DNA from: Paenibacillus rhizovicinus
GTDB lineage: Bacteria; Bacillota; Bacilli; Paenibacillales; Paenibacillaceae
Reading direction: 5' to 3'
Assembly: GCF_010365285.1 (NCBI RefSeq)
Contig: NZ_CP048286.1
Coordinates: 2,127,001 to 2,191,000, forward strand
Length of the DNA: 64,000 nucleotides
A program made the translations under genes and the position numbers. Each line of letters opens with the position of its first letter. Positions within the stretch are counted from its first letter, which is position 1. Positions 1 through 8,993 of this stretch are shown here, in pieces. The notes under the pieces were generated by a model that worked only from the letters and a program-made list of their open reading frames with translations, had not been told where the DNA came from and ran no database searches.

Positions 1-1
1 A

Positions 2-1267
2 TTACAGCTTCCCCTGCAGCTTCTCTGCCAGAATAGCACGGTGCGTGTCGCGCACCGCTTCCGTAAATTCCGTCCACGGCCGGTCTTCCTTATCGTATAA
101 GCCGTAGTTGCCGATCAAGCCTTGACGGTCCCAGAAATCATATAAAGAAAACCAGTGCGTGCCGACCATGTACGGCAGCTCGGCCGCTTGGGTAACGAAG
201 GCGCGGTAGCACTCGCCCCGCCGCTTCTGGTCGCGGACGTTGACGAGCTGCGCGCCGTTCGTCACGAGGTCGAATCCGGCGCTCTGCCCGCAGCAGAAGC
301 TGAATTCCGTCACCATCATCGGCTTGCCCGTCATCTCGTGCGCCCGCTGCAGCCATTGGACCGGCAGCTCGAAGGCATAGAAATTGATCGACATGACGTC
401 TGCGTATTTCCCCATTGCCTTCAGCACCGTATCCGGCGTGCTCGTGCCGACGACGCGGCAGCCGAGGATCAGATGATGCCGGTCGTACTTCCGCAGCGCT
501 TCCGTCGTCGTACTGAAATACAGCTCGGCGATGATCGCCAGGAAAGCCGTCTTATCCGCGAGATAGACGGCCTCGGCCGCCCGGTACTGCTTCAGCCAGC
601 TCAGCTCCCCGAAACTGCCGTACTCCGCTCCCCACCCTTCGTTCAACGATTCAATCGTCTTATATCGCTCTTCCAGAAAGGCAATCCAGGCCTGTTTGCC
701 GCAAGCGTCGGGAGGCAGCTTGATATAATCCTCCACGAGATTCGTCCTGTTCGTTCCTTGGCCGGGATCGTCCATGCCCCATTGTCCGCCGCTGCCCCAC
801 CAATGGAGCTCGTTATCGGTATACAAGCCGATCACCGACCGGTCCTCGGCGAGATTCAGCGCTGCGTCGCCGAAAGCTTCGGCGGCCGCCCGTTCGCAGG
901 AGTCGCGGAAGCTCGGATCGAATACGTCGGGAAACCCGTATCCGCCCCAGCCGTTATTGGCCATCTTGGCGTATCGCGAGCAGCGGACCTCATAGGTGCG
1001 CGGCAGCCCTGTATCGAAGAAATACCGGTCATGCCAAGCGGCCATCGTGTTGAAGCCGAGCTCCCACACTTCCTCCCGCTTCTCTTCGGCCCAGCGCGCA
1101 TGCCAGCCCTCTCCGCCGTATTTTCCGCTCAGCTTCTCCTCCATCGGGATGCCGATTCCGTGATTGAAGCAATTCACCCCCAGCGAATAGAACGGTGCGC
1201 CGTTCCCGTCGACAAGCTGCCAACGGCCGTTCTGCTGGCTTACCGTAAAATAACCGGAATATGTCAT
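2..1267 (-). CDS. Agarase-like glycoside hydrolase (clan GH-A TIM barrel)
   Basis: A complete 421-residue protein without a signal peptide, so probably cytoplasmic. The opening (GRWQLVDGNGAPFYSLGVN, about residues 14-32) is the start typical of GH50/agarase-like barrels. The putative acid/base lies in TDNE (E153) and the putative nucleophile in MMVTEF (E320), the spacing of a clan GH-A retaining glycosidase. It is the last gene of a probable operon, 34 bases after a MalG-type permease, so it probably hydrolyses the imported oligosaccharide. The substrate cannot be read from sequence; agarase refers to fold similarity only. GH42- or GH5-like activity is an alternative. Family confidence is moderate; glycosidase confidence is high. 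Confidence 0.75.
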   Translation of the reverse strand: MTYSGYFTVSQQNGRWQLVDGNGAPFYSLGVNCFNHGIGIPMEEKLSGKYGGEGWHARWAEEKREEVWELGFNTMAAWHDRYFFDTGLPRTYEVRCSRYAKMANNGWGGYGFPDVFDPSFRDSCERAAAEAFGDAALNLAEDRSVIGLYTDNELHWWGSGGQWGMDDPGQGTNRTNLVEDYIKLPPDACGKQAWIAFLEERYKTIESLNEGWGAEYGSFGELSWLKQYRAAEAVYLADKTAFLAIIAELYFSTTTEALRKYDRHHLILGCRVVGTSTPDTVLKAMGKYADVMSINFYAFELPVQWLQRAHEMTGKPMMVTEFSFCCGQSAGFDLVTNGAQLVNVRDQKRRGECYRAFVTQAAELPYMVGTHWFSLYDFWDRQGLIGNYGLYDKEDRPWTEFTEAVRDTHRAILAEKLQGKL

Positions 1268-1301
1268 CTCGTATGGTTCCTCCCCGAAATCGATGCAGGC
1301 G

Positions 1302-2258
1302 TCAGCCGATCAGGCCGGTGCGCTCGACGCTTTCCACGAAATATTTTTGCACGAACAAATACATGACGATAAGCGGCAGCATGACGAACAAGACCGCGAC
1401 GTCCTTCAGCATCGACACCTGGTACGGATCGAAGCCGAGCAGGTTGGCGTCGCCGATCAGCACCTTCTGGATGTACGGATCGATTCTGCCGAGCTTAATG
1501 GACAGCAGATCCATGTTGCCCATGTACATGTTCGTGAAGAACGTGTCGTTCCACTGCCAGACGAACGTAAACAGCATGACGGTAATGAGCGCCGGGATCG
1601 CGTTCGGCAGCCCGATCTGCAGAAACGTACGGCCGATTCCCGCTCCGTCGACGAAAGCGGCCTCTTCCAGTTCCTTCGGCAGGCTGCGGAAGAACTGGCG
1701 GAAGATGTAAATGAACAAGCCGGATTTCAAGCCCATCCCCGTAAACGAAGAGATGATGAGCGGCCAGTAGGTGTCGAGCATGTTGATGCCGCTGTGCCCG
1801 GACAGCAGATGGAAGAGGCCGAACAGGTCGAAGCTCTTGAACTGCATGTAGAGCGGCACCATGATCGTCTGCGGCGGCACGAGAATCGTGAAGATGACGA
1901 ACGAGAAGAGGACATTGATCCCTCTGAACTTCAGCTTCGCGAAGGCATATCCTGCGAGGGCGCAAATACAGGTCTGGATGACCATTACGCCCCCCGACAG
2001 CAGGATGGAATTCAGCAGCGTATGCCAATAATCGAGCACGTTCATGACGATTCTGATGTTCATCATCGTGTAATGCTCCGGAACCCAGACGACGTTCATG
2101 TTATAGATGTCGACCGGGTCTTTGAACAGCTCGCTCGCTTTCTGCAAAATCGGATACACGATAACGAACGACAGTCCGGTGATCAGCACGTTGCGAACGG
2201 CGACCCATAGCCAATCCTTGAGCCGGTTCATGAGCAGCTGCAGCCGATGCGCATTCAT
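1302..2258 (-). CDS. Carbohydrate ABC transporter permease, MalG/LplC type
   Basis: Inner-membrane subunit of a carbohydrate importer with about six hydrophobic segments. The EAA loop that contacts the ATPase is visible as EEAAFVDGAGIGRTFLQIGLP near residue 210, and the C-terminus (YLFVQKYFVESV...GLIG) is typical of MalG-like proteins. A GTG twelve bases further upstream touches the AAGGAG motif, so the ATG at 2258 is the better start. It sits nine to twenty bases after the partner permease and 34 bases before the hydrolase, which points to cotranscription. No ATPase gene is nearby; a shared MsmX-type ATPase is inferred. The substrate is unknown. Confidence 0.88.
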   Translation of the reverse strand: MNAHRLQLLMNRLKDWLWVAVRNVLITGLSFVIVYPILQKASELFKDPVDIYNMNVVWVPEHYTMMNIRIVMNVLDYWHTLLNSILLSGGVMVIQTCICALAGYAFAKLKFRGINVLFSFVIFTILVPPQTIMVPLYMQFKSFDLFGLFHLLSGHSGINMLDTYWPLIISSFTGMGLKSGLFIYIFRQFFRSLPKELEEAAFVDGAGIGRTFLQIGLPNAIPALITVMLFTFVWQWNDTFFTNMYMGNMDLLSIKLGRIDPYIQKVLIGDANLLGFDPYQVSMLKDVAVLFVMLPLIVMYLFVQKYFVESVERTGLIG

Positions 2259-2279
2259 GGCAGCCTTCACTCCTTTGCG

Positions 2280-3206
2280 TTAGTCGTAATAGAACACGCG
2301 CTTGGAAACGGTATAAGCGATGAGGAGCAGCATGAGGCCCTCCACGATAAAATACATCCAGGACATCGCCGCGCTCAGGCCGAAATTCATGTCCGTGAAC
2401 GCCGTTTTATAAGCCAGCTTGGTCAGGCTGTTGTCCGCGAAGCTGTCGATGACCGTATAGATGACATTGGTCAGGATCAGCGGGCTCACCATCGGAAACG
2501 TCACTTTCCAGAAGATCTCGTAACCCGTCGCGCCTTCGATCTTCGACGCTTCGTACAAGGACGGGGATATGGACTGCAAGCCGGCCAGGAAAATCAAGAT
2601 TTGCACGCCGGACGAGCTGATAATCTCGTAGATGCGGTCAACGGCGTTCGATAGATAATCGGTGAGCGCCTGGCTCATCCCGGCATCGACCAGCATGCCC
2701 TTCAGCTCGAGGCTTTGCGACAGCCCGGAGCCGGACAGTCCGGTAACTTCCGGATCGAGATTCGTGCCGTACGTCATCCCGTTCATCACGGTGGACATGA
2801 TGCTCTGCGTCGAGATGTCGTGGATAATGCCGGACGCCAGAATGACGGGCAGGAAGAACACCGCTCTGGCAATCGCCCGGCCGCGAAACTTCTGGTTCAG
2901 CAGCGTCGCCGCAAACAGACTGAAGAACAGAATGAGCGGCACGTTAACCGCCATGTTCACGACCGATTCGGTCAGCACGCGGTTAAATTCGGCATGCTCG
3001 GTCAGCGCGTACTTGTAATTGCCGAAGCCGCCGTACATGACTTTATATCCGCCCGCGGCCAGCATCTCCAGTTTCCCGAGGCTGAACCGGAAGGAGGCGA
3101 TGAGCGGGATGGCGAACAGCAGCAGGAAGCCAAGCATCCACGGCGATAGGAAGAGGACGCCGTACCATTTCTTCTGCTGCTCGAAGGACAGCTGTTTGCG
3201 CATCAT
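2280..3206 (-). CDS. Carbohydrate ABC transporter permease, MalF/LplB type
   Basis: A 308-residue membrane protein with the N-terminal helix near residues 17-40, five further helices, and the EAA loop YEASKIEGATGYEIFWKVTFP near residue 218. It is the natural partner of the following MalG-type permease. Its start overlaps the end of the DUF5696 gene by four bases (ATGA type), implying translational coupling of the secreted DUF5696 protein with this transporter. A longer than usual segment (about residues 120-190) separates the second and third helices; it could be an external loop, but this is inference. It is the second MalF-type permease in the same operon. Confidence 0.88.
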   Translation of the reverse strand: MMRKQLSFEQQKKWYGVLFLSPWMLGFLLLFAIPLIASFRFSLGKLEMLAAGGYKVMYGGFGNYKYALTEHAEFNRVLTESVVNMAVNVPLILFFSLFAATLLNQKFRGRAIARAVFFLPVILASGIIHDISTQSIMSTVMNGMTYGTNLDPEVTGLSGSGLSQSLELKGMLVDAGMSQALTDYLSNAVDRIYEIISSSGVQILIFLAGLQSISPSLYEASKIEGATGYEIFWKVTFPMVSPLILTNVIYTVIDSFADNSLTKLAYKTAFTDMNFGLSAAMSWMYFIVEGLMLLLIAYTVSKRVFYYD

Positions 3207-5815
3207 GGCCGTTCACCGCCCGTCACGTAGCCTTGGGCCGGAATGGTCGTGCCATCCACGGTCGCCGGCGCATCGTTGTAGTTGACTGTTACATGCTTTC
3301 CGTTACCGTACGTCGTCCGGAACACGCCTTCAGCCAATTGCCGATGGTCCGTAATCGGAAGCGTCCGTACGTCGCCCAGCACCGCCGTTACTTCGCGGTA
3401 CATCTCCGCCGCCTCCTTCAGCCAATCGGAATACAGCGTCGCGTAATAGTGATCGAACTCCGTATCCTTCACTTTCGACGGCGGCGAATACGACCATTGG
3501 AAATAGACGTTTGCGCCCGTTTCCAGCAGCTTCAGCTCGTACTTGCGCAAATCTCCGCCAAGCGTCATGTTGGCCGGATCCCCGGCATAATCGACGTAGC
3601 CATGCAGCGCCATCTCGTAGAAAGGAACGCTGCGATCGGTAATTTGGTAGCCGCTGCTGCTCGTAGGCGCGCCGACGACGCTCTTGAAATACGGCACCAG
3701 CGCGGCATTGCCGCCTTCGACCAGCAGATCGGGGAACTCTTTGGCCAGCGTCTGCGCCTGCGTCCGGATGACGGTCGCGGCTTCCTGACGGTCGACCATG
3801 TTCGACTTGCGGAAGTCGGAGTTGATCAAGTCGCCCAGATCGCCGGCAGACAGTCCGGTCACCCCGTAATCGGCATAAGCATTGGCGAACCGGGTCACGA
3901 TGCCAGGCAGCTTCGCAGGCGTCACGATGTAATAAGGCGACGCATTGCCGTTCTGTCTGCCCGTCGCTCTTACGTACGGATAGCGCTCCGCCGTCTTCTG
4001 ATTCAGGAACAAGGATGCATTCCGGTTCTGGCCGAACAGGCCCTTGTCGCCATATGCATGAAGCAGCGAGACGTCCGGGTAGAACGCGACATGCTGTTCC
4101 TTCAAATACGCGGCCAGCGCATTGAAGCCGCTCTTCCCGCCGGCAGCCTTATCCGGCTTGATCGAGGTCGGCGCCTTCTGCAGCATGCCGCCGTTAAACC
4201 AGCCGACATAGCGAAGCTTGATGTCGTCCACGTTGACGGCTTTCAGCTTCTGCACGATCTCCTGCGCCTGATCGAAGGTCGTGAGCGGCTCCGATTTGCG
4301 GTAACGGATGCCGAGGAACGAGGCCTTCTTCGGCACCGAGCCGAGCAGCTCCAGGAAGAACGGCGTATGGCCGTTATCGGCGAGCGGCTTCATGCCTGCC
4401 TGGTCGATCAGGTACTGCCGGTACCGGCTGGCCATGCCGGAATACGTCGCGTCGGCCCCCGACATGAACGCATAGCGGATGACGACGTCGCCCTGATTCA
4501 TCTTCGACTGGAAGACGGGAATGCTGTTCGAGAACCAGCCTGCGGTCAGGCTGATCTCATCCATCGCCATCGCCGTGAAGCTGGCATGCACTTGATTATA
4601 GGAATGCTGCCTGCCGCCGACGTCCGCTTCCACGTTCGCCATCGCGTCCCCCTGCTCGACGATGCCGAGCATCGCCATGTCGCCCTGCTTCATGCCGAAT
4701 ACCGGCATCCGCGCCTGCGCCGAGTGGGGTCCCTCGCTTCGCTCGTCGAACGTCATGTCGCTGCCGTAGATCGGCGTCGCGAACGGAGCGGCGGACGTCT
4801 TCCGGTTGTTCAGATCGATCAGCGCGCCCGAACCGTCCGGCACCAGCATATAGCCCTGCGCTTTCGAATCTGCGGCGCCGAAGAATTCTAGCAGCGATAC
4901 TTTCTGAATCGGGAATTCCTTCGTCTGGGTCATCTTCGACAACGGCATCGTCACGAGCAGATTATCTCCGTCGAGCGAATACTGAAGCGTCGCCTTGAAA
5001 GCGACCTTCGGCGGAATGATTACCCCGTTGTCGCGGTTATCCCGGTCAAAGTCGTCCGCCGTGTACCCGATGCCGACCAGCGTCTCGAGCATCGATTTCA
5101 CGCGGTCCTTAGACAAGTTGTTCCACAGCTCGTAATAACCCGCTTCCTTGACGAGGCGGTAGGCTTCATTGAATTTCTTCCGTACGGCCTCATCGGCGAT
5201 CTTTGGCAGAATCTCCTTCTCGAACCGGCTGATCCCGAATCGTTTCGGCGCAGCCAGCTCTGCGGAAACATCGCCGATCACGTAATCGACGGTCACTTTC
5301 CCGTCCGCGATCTGAATATCGAACTGATTCCTGGCGATGCTCTCGTTGTAATTGTCGATAAAGCCGACCTTCCCGTCGCCGGTGTAATAATTCATGGATA
5401 GTTGCGAGCCGAGCCTTCCCTTGACGAATGCCTCGGCGAGCGGATCTTCCTGTCTCCCCGGCGGATTCGAATACCAGATGTCGCCGCTGTCGCGAACTTT
5501 GACCGCGACCTCCGTCGTCTTCCGATTCACGTACAACGACAGCCGGTCGTTCTGCGCCGCCAGCTCCATGCCCGGCACGCTCCCGTCCTGCGGCAGCGCG
5601 GCCTTCGCGGACGAAACCGCCGTGTCCGCCGTGTCCGCCGCGGCCGTCGTTGCGGTTGTCGTTGCGGCTGCCGCTCTGGCCGGAGCGGGGTCCGCCTTCT
5701 CCGCCGCCTGCGTCTCCGCGGCTTGCGTAACCGCCGCGCCCGAGCGGACAACCGTGAGCGAGACGGCAGCGATCGCGAGCGACGCGCACACTAGCAACAG
5801 TATCTTCTTCCTCAT
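3203..5815 (-). CDS. Secreted DUF5696-family protein, possible glycosidase-like barrel
   Basis: An 870-residue protein with an N-terminal signal peptide (residues 1 to about 30; no lipobox cysteine) followed by a low-complexity Ala/Thr stretch to about residue 70. The rest resembles DUF5696 proteins found beside carbohydrate ABC transporters in Paenibacillaceae. The central to C-terminal part alternates strand and helix segments like a TIM barrel, with conserved-looking acidic patches (GLSAGDLGD; LLVEGGN) and VPFYEMALHGY, which recalls GH101/GH129-like enzymes. A glycosidase role is inference only. GGGAGG lies well placed before the ATG. The gene follows YIP1 by 45 bases and overlaps the next permease by four bases. 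Function unknown. Confidence 0.8.
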   Translation of the reverse strand: MRKKILLLVCASLAIAAVSLTVVRSGAAVTQAAETQAAEKADPAPARAAAATTTATTAAADTADTAVSSAKAALPQDGSVPGMELAAQNDRLSLYVNRKTTEVAVKVRDSGDIWYSNPPGRQEDPLAEAFVKGRLGSQLSMNYYTGDGKVGFIDNYNESIARNQFDIQIADGKVTVDYVIGDVSAELAAPKRFGISRFEKEILPKIADEAVRKKFNEAYRLVKEAGYYELWNNLSKDRVKSMLETLVGIGYTADDFDRDNRDNGVIIPPKVAFKATLQYSLDGDNLLVTMPLSKMTQTKEFPIQKVSLLEFFGAADSKAQGYMLVPDGSGALIDLNNRKTSAAPFATPIYGSDMTFDERSEGPHSAQARMPVFGMKQGDMAMLGIVEQGDAMANVEADVGGRQHSYNQVHASFTAMAMDEISLTAGWFSNSIPVFQSKMNQGDVVIRYAFMSGADATYSGMASRYRQYLIDQAGMKPLADNGHTPFFLELLGSVPKKASFLGIRYRKSEPLTTFDQAQEIVQKLKAVNVDDIKLRYVGWFNGGMLQKAPTSIKPDKAAGGKSGFNALAAYLKEQHVAFYPDVSLLHAYGDKGLFGQNRNASLFLNQKTAERYPYVRATGRQNGNASPYYIVTPAKLPGIVTRFANAYADYGVTGLSAGDLGDLINSDFRKSNMVDRQEAATVIRTQAQTLAKEFPDLLVEGGNAALVPYFKSVVGAPTSSSGYQITDRSVPFYEMALHGYVDYAGDPANMTLGGDLRKYELKLLETGANVYFQWSYSPPSKVKDTEFDHYYATLYSDWLKEAAEMYREVTAVLGDVRTLPITDHRQLAEGVFRTTYGNGKHVTVNYNDAPATVDGTTIPAQGYVTGGERP

Positions 5816-5860
5816 ATGCGCCCTCCCGAGAGCGTTCCGTCCAACCGCCGCAAGCGCGGT

Positions 5861-6481
5861 TTACGACCGAAACGCGAGTTCCCTGTAAATCGTGTAAACG
5901 AAGCCGAACATTTGCTGCAGCAAGTTGAAGAACAGCATGCCGATGAAGATGATGATGCCGCAGACGATCAGCGACAGCCCCATCGTCACGATGGTTTTGC
6001 TGACGGAATACTGATGCACCGTCATCGTGCCGATGAAGAGCAGCCAGACGATCCAAGCGACGGCCAGGCCGTCGAAGAAATAATAAAAGGCGCTCTCCTG
6101 CAGCGTCACGATATTGCTGAACGCCGTCTGCACGAAGTAGAGCAGCGCCATCGGCAGCAGCGCGTAGCCGACCGCCCGGATGATCTCGACGAACTTGCCC
6201 TCGCCTTCCATCAAGGTGGTCGTCGACCAATTGGCGACGCACCAGAGGAAGAACGGCAGCACGACGTTCCGCAGCTGATCCATGCTGTTCAATTCATCCA
6301 GCTTGTTCCCGTTGACGAGGAAGCCGGCGAACTGCATTTTGACGATCACGGCGATAACGAGCAGCGCCAGTACCGAGAGTGCGGCCGACGTGCGGCCTTG
6401 GCCCTCGTATTTCATATCCCAGAAGCCCTTGAACGGATGGAAGATGACATAGAACGCGAAACCCAGCTGCTCCTTAACCAT
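5861..6481 (-). CDS. YIP1-family multi-pass membrane protein
   Basis: A 206-residue protein with about five hydrophobic segments between residues 35 and 195, short loops and an N-terminal amphipathic stretch (FYVIFHPFKGFWDMKYE), the usual look of bacterial YIP1 (PF04893) proteins. Members have no established enzymatic role. Its ATG lies inside the end of the NHL gene (8-base overlap, ATGGTTAA), so the two are translationally coupled and probably act together in the membrane. The DUF5696 gene follows. The arrangement NHL-YIP1-DUF5696 beside MalF/MalG permeases suggests an accessory membrane module of the transporter; this is inferred from context. Confidence 0.8.
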   Translation of the reverse strand: MVKEQLGFAFYVIFHPFKGFWDMKYEGQGRTSAALSVLALLVIAVIVKMQFAGFLVNGNKLDELNSMDQLRNVVLPFFLWCVANWSTTTLMEGEGKFVEIIRAVGYALLPMALLYFVQTAFSNIVTLQESAFYYFFDGLAVAWIVWLLFIGTMTVHQYSVSKTIVTMGLSLIVCGIIIFIGMLFFNLLQQMFGFVYTIYRELAFRS

Positions 6482-7955
6482 CTAACCCGATACCCCCTTT
6501 CCCGTCGCTTCTGCGCCATTTCCTCTTCCCGTAGCGCAGCACCTTCGGCCCGAGCCAGAGCAGGACGAGCAGCGGAACGAGAACCGACATGACCGGCGTG
6601 AAATAGCGGCGGGCCTGCTGTTTGCGCTCCAACTGAAACGCTTTCGAATAATAGGTACGATCCATGCCGAGCTTGAAATACCGCATCGCATCCCGATAGT
6701 TGCCTTCCCGCAGAAACGACTTGCCGATGCCGTCATAGGCCAGCTCGTAGTTGCCGTCCACGCGCAGCACTTGGTTCCACCAGCCGCGCGCTTCTTCCTC
6801 CTTGCCGTCGTCATGCAGCGCGACCGCCTTATTGACGGCTTCGCCGAACGGCGTCGGCTTGAACAGCGTAATCAGCGACTGATCGCGGTCCAGCACCAGA
6901 ATGTCGTCGCCCAAGGAATCGATCGCCGCCGGCGTCCGGAACGTTCCGGCCTGCTCCCCCCGCTGACCGAAGACATAGAGCAGATGCCCTTCCTCGTCAT
7001 AGGTGAAAATCCGGCCTTTGCGCGTATCCAGCGCATGGTAGATGCCATGTTCGCCGGCCGAGATGTCCGTGAATTGCGATTCTTCGTCTACCCGGTGCTG
7101 GACGTCCCCGATCGGCGGCACGGCGCCGTTCGCTTTCAAAATATTAATGCCCGTCGGATTCAGCTTCTGAATCGGCGCGGCCGACTTGGTTTGGGTCGTC
7201 ACGTAGATAAAACCGTTCCCGTCGATTTCGAGGTTGTTGAATTCCGTCGGAATAAACTGAATCATTTTGTCCCGCTGCGCCTTCGTCGACACTTCCTTCC
7301 AGAACAAATCCACCGGATTAAACGACACTCGCGGCGCGCCCATGAACGCATTGAAGGTACCGGTCATATCGAATTCCATCATCCCGTCGGTCACGCCGCG
7401 GCCGATGACGTACATCCGATTCGCCCGGTCGAGCGCTACCTTGATCGGCGCATAGCGGAAGTCCGCCGGCAGGATTTCGGATTTGGGCGGCCCGATGACG
7501 CGGACGAGCATGCCAGCCCCGTCCAGCTCGACAATACGCCCGTTGTCCGTGTCCGCGACATAGATATGGCCGGAGCTCGTCACGAAGATGCCCTGCGGAT
7601 TGTTGAACGTATCCTGCTTTCCGCCGTTCGCGAAGCCTTTGATTTCGTGCTCGAGCTTGAACTGCTCGTTCAGCACGAGGATGCGGTTGTTGCCGCTGTC
7701 CAGCACGTAAATGCGGTTGTCCTTGCCGACGAACAGATCTCCCGGCAGTTTGAGCGCCCCCGCCCCGAGCGACACGCCGTCGATTACCGAGGACGGCAAG
7801 TAGGCGTTGGGCGATGGAACCGACTTCTGCCAGTACGAGTAGTTATAGCCTTCATACGGCTGGTCCGCTGCAGCAGCAGCCGGGCTGGCGACGAGCAGCG
7901 CGGCAGCGCCGATGCCGATAAGCAGGGACCTGGCCTTCAGTACGATCGTTCTCAA
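6474..7955 (-). CDS. Membrane-anchored NHL-repeat beta-propeller with TPR-like region
   Basis: A 493-residue protein. Residues 1-31 form a signal peptide ending near PAAAAAD. Residues about 55-365 contain repeated NHL/SMP-type blades (LFVGKDNRIYVLDSGNNRILVL; IFVTSSGHIYVADTDNGRIVEL; ILVLDRDQSLITLF). Residues about 375-440 form TPR-like helices (AVALHDDGKEEEARGWWNQVL; GKSFLREGNYRDAMRYFKLG), followed by a hydrophobic helix (about 455-472) and a basic tail (KRKWRR). The propeller and TPR should therefore face outward, held by a C-terminal anchor. The start is TTG with GGGGGGAGA upstream. The gene overlaps YIP1 by eight bases. A scaffold or ligand-binding role is inferred; no catalytic motif is seen. 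Confidence 0.85.
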   Translation of the reverse strand: MRTIVLKARSLLIGIGAAALLVASPAAAAADQPYEGYNYSYWQKSVPSPNAYLPSSVIDGVSLGAGALKLPGDLFVGKDNRIYVLDSGNNRILVLNEQFKLEHEIKGFANGGKQDTFNNPQGIFVTSSGHIYVADTDNGRIVELDGAGMLVRVIGPPKSEILPADFRYAPIKVALDRANRMYVIGRGVTDGMMEFDMTGTFNAFMGAPRVSFNPVDLFWKEVSTKAQRDKMIQFIPTEFNNLEIDGNGFIYVTTQTKSAAPIQKLNPTGINILKANGAVPPIGDVQHRVDEESQFTDISAGEHGIYHALDTRKGRIFTYDEEGHLLYVFGQRGEQAGTFRTPAAIDSLGDDILVLDRDQSLITLFKPTPFGEAVNKAVALHDDGKEEEARGWWNQVLRVDGNYELAYDGIGKSFLREGNYRDAMRYFKLGMDRTYYSKAFQLERKQQARRYFTPVMSVLVPLLVLLWLGPKVLRYGKRKWRRSDGKGGIGLDG

Positions 7956-8001
7956 TCGGTCTCCCCCCTAGCGATTTCTTCGAAAGCGCGGTTTAGCGGC
8001 G

Positions 8002-8022
8002 GCGGATGGCCGTTCCATCCGC
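8002..8022 (-). other. Intercistronic stem-loop between permease and NHL genes
   Basis: Perfect 8-bp arms (GCGGATGG / CCATCCGC) with a 5-base loop in the 96-base gap between the MalG-type permease and the NHL gene. There is no T-run on the minus strand, so it is more likely an RNA stability element or weak attenuator than a terminator. Confidence 0.45.
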
Positions 8023-8051
8023 ATCCCGTGCGCTCCGAAGACGCCGGCCGC

Positions 8052-8990
8052 TCAATCCTTCATCCCTGAAGTGGCCATCGTTTGGATAATTTTGCTCTGC
8101 GAAAATAGAAAGAATAGAATCGGCACGCTCATGAGCAGCAGCGACACGGCCGCGGCGGCTCCCGTACGGGCGATACCGCCGAGAACGATCTGCGTCACCG
8201 CGTAATGAAGCGTCTTGAGCTGCTCGCTGTAGACGAAATTGCCGCCGTCGGTGCCCCACAGCATCTGGAACAACAGAATCGTAAGGGTCATCCAGGCCGG
8301 CTTGACGAGCGGCATGACGATCTGCCAGAAGATGCGGTAGTCGCTTGCGCCGTCGATCTTCGCCGCTTCGAGCAGCGAGTCGGGAATCATCTCCATGAAC
8401 TGCTTCATCAGGTAGAGACCGAGCGGGTACGCGAACGCCGGCACGATAATCGATGCATACGAGTCGATCCACCCAAGCCAGGCCATCGTCATGTAGTTCG
8501 GAATCATCGTCACTTGCCCGGAGAACATCAGCGACAGCACGATCATCGTGAAGATCAAGTTCTTCCCTTTGAATTGATACTTGGCAAGCACGAACGCGGC
8601 CGCCGAGGCCAGAATGACATGGCCCACTGTACCGGCCAGCGTTATGAACACCGTATTGAAGACGTAGCGCGAGAACGGCACCCAAGAATTGGAGAGCAGG
8701 GAGAACAGATCTCCGAAATTGGTCAGCGTCGGATTGCGCACGAGAAATCTCGGCGGAAAGACGAAGATTTCGTCCAGCGGCTTAAAGGCGTTGTTAATCG
8801 AGAAAACGAGCGGCAACGCCATGAATGCGGCTACGGCGCAGAGCACGAGAAAGGCGATGGCATTGCCCCACCAGGAATGGTTGACCCTCTTTGCGCGCCG
8901 CAGCCTGAACAGCCTGAACAGGTTGGGCCGGCCTGCCGCGGAAGCGGCTTTTCCGGCCTTCGGCGCCCGCTCCAGCATCGTTTCGCTCAT
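8052..8990 (-). CDS. Carbohydrate ABC transporter permease, MalG type
   Basis: A 312-residue permease with a basic N-terminal tail (about 40 residues), six hydrophobic helices and an EAA loop (LEAAKIDGASDYRIFWQIVMPL, near residue 205). It forms the inner-membrane channel with the MalF-type permease encoded three bases upstream. This is the first of two permease pairs in the operon and is directly preceded by the chimeric binding protein, which is probably its substrate receptor. As elsewhere in the window, no ATPase gene accompanies it. The C-terminus ends in MATSGMKD, normal for the family. Confidence 0.9.
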   Translation of the reverse strand: MSETMLERAPKAGKAASAAGRPNLFRLFRLRRAKRVNHSWWGNAIAFLVLCAVAAFMALPLVFSINNAFKPLDEIFVFPPRFLVRNPTLTNFGDLFSLLSNSWVPFSRYVFNTVFITLAGTVGHVILASAAAFVLAKYQFKGKNLIFTMIVLSLMFSGQVTMIPNYMTMAWLGWIDSYASIIVPAFAYPLGLYLMKQFMEMIPDSLLEAAKIDGASDYRIFWQIVMPLVKPAWMTLTILLFQMLWGTDGGNFVYSEQLKTLHYAVTQIVLGGIARTGAAAAVSLLLMSVPILFFLFSQSKIIQTMATSGMKD

Positions 8991-8993
8991 GCG

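Noticed and set aside
155..1366. Long plus-strand open frame opposite the agarase-like hydrolase
   Set aside because: Arg/His-rich shadow of a high-GC gene, no ribosome site, no family resemblance. The same applies to the long plus-strand frames at 1293-2210, 3233-4891, 8205-11315, 14965-16674, 44314-46707 and 47772-49529.
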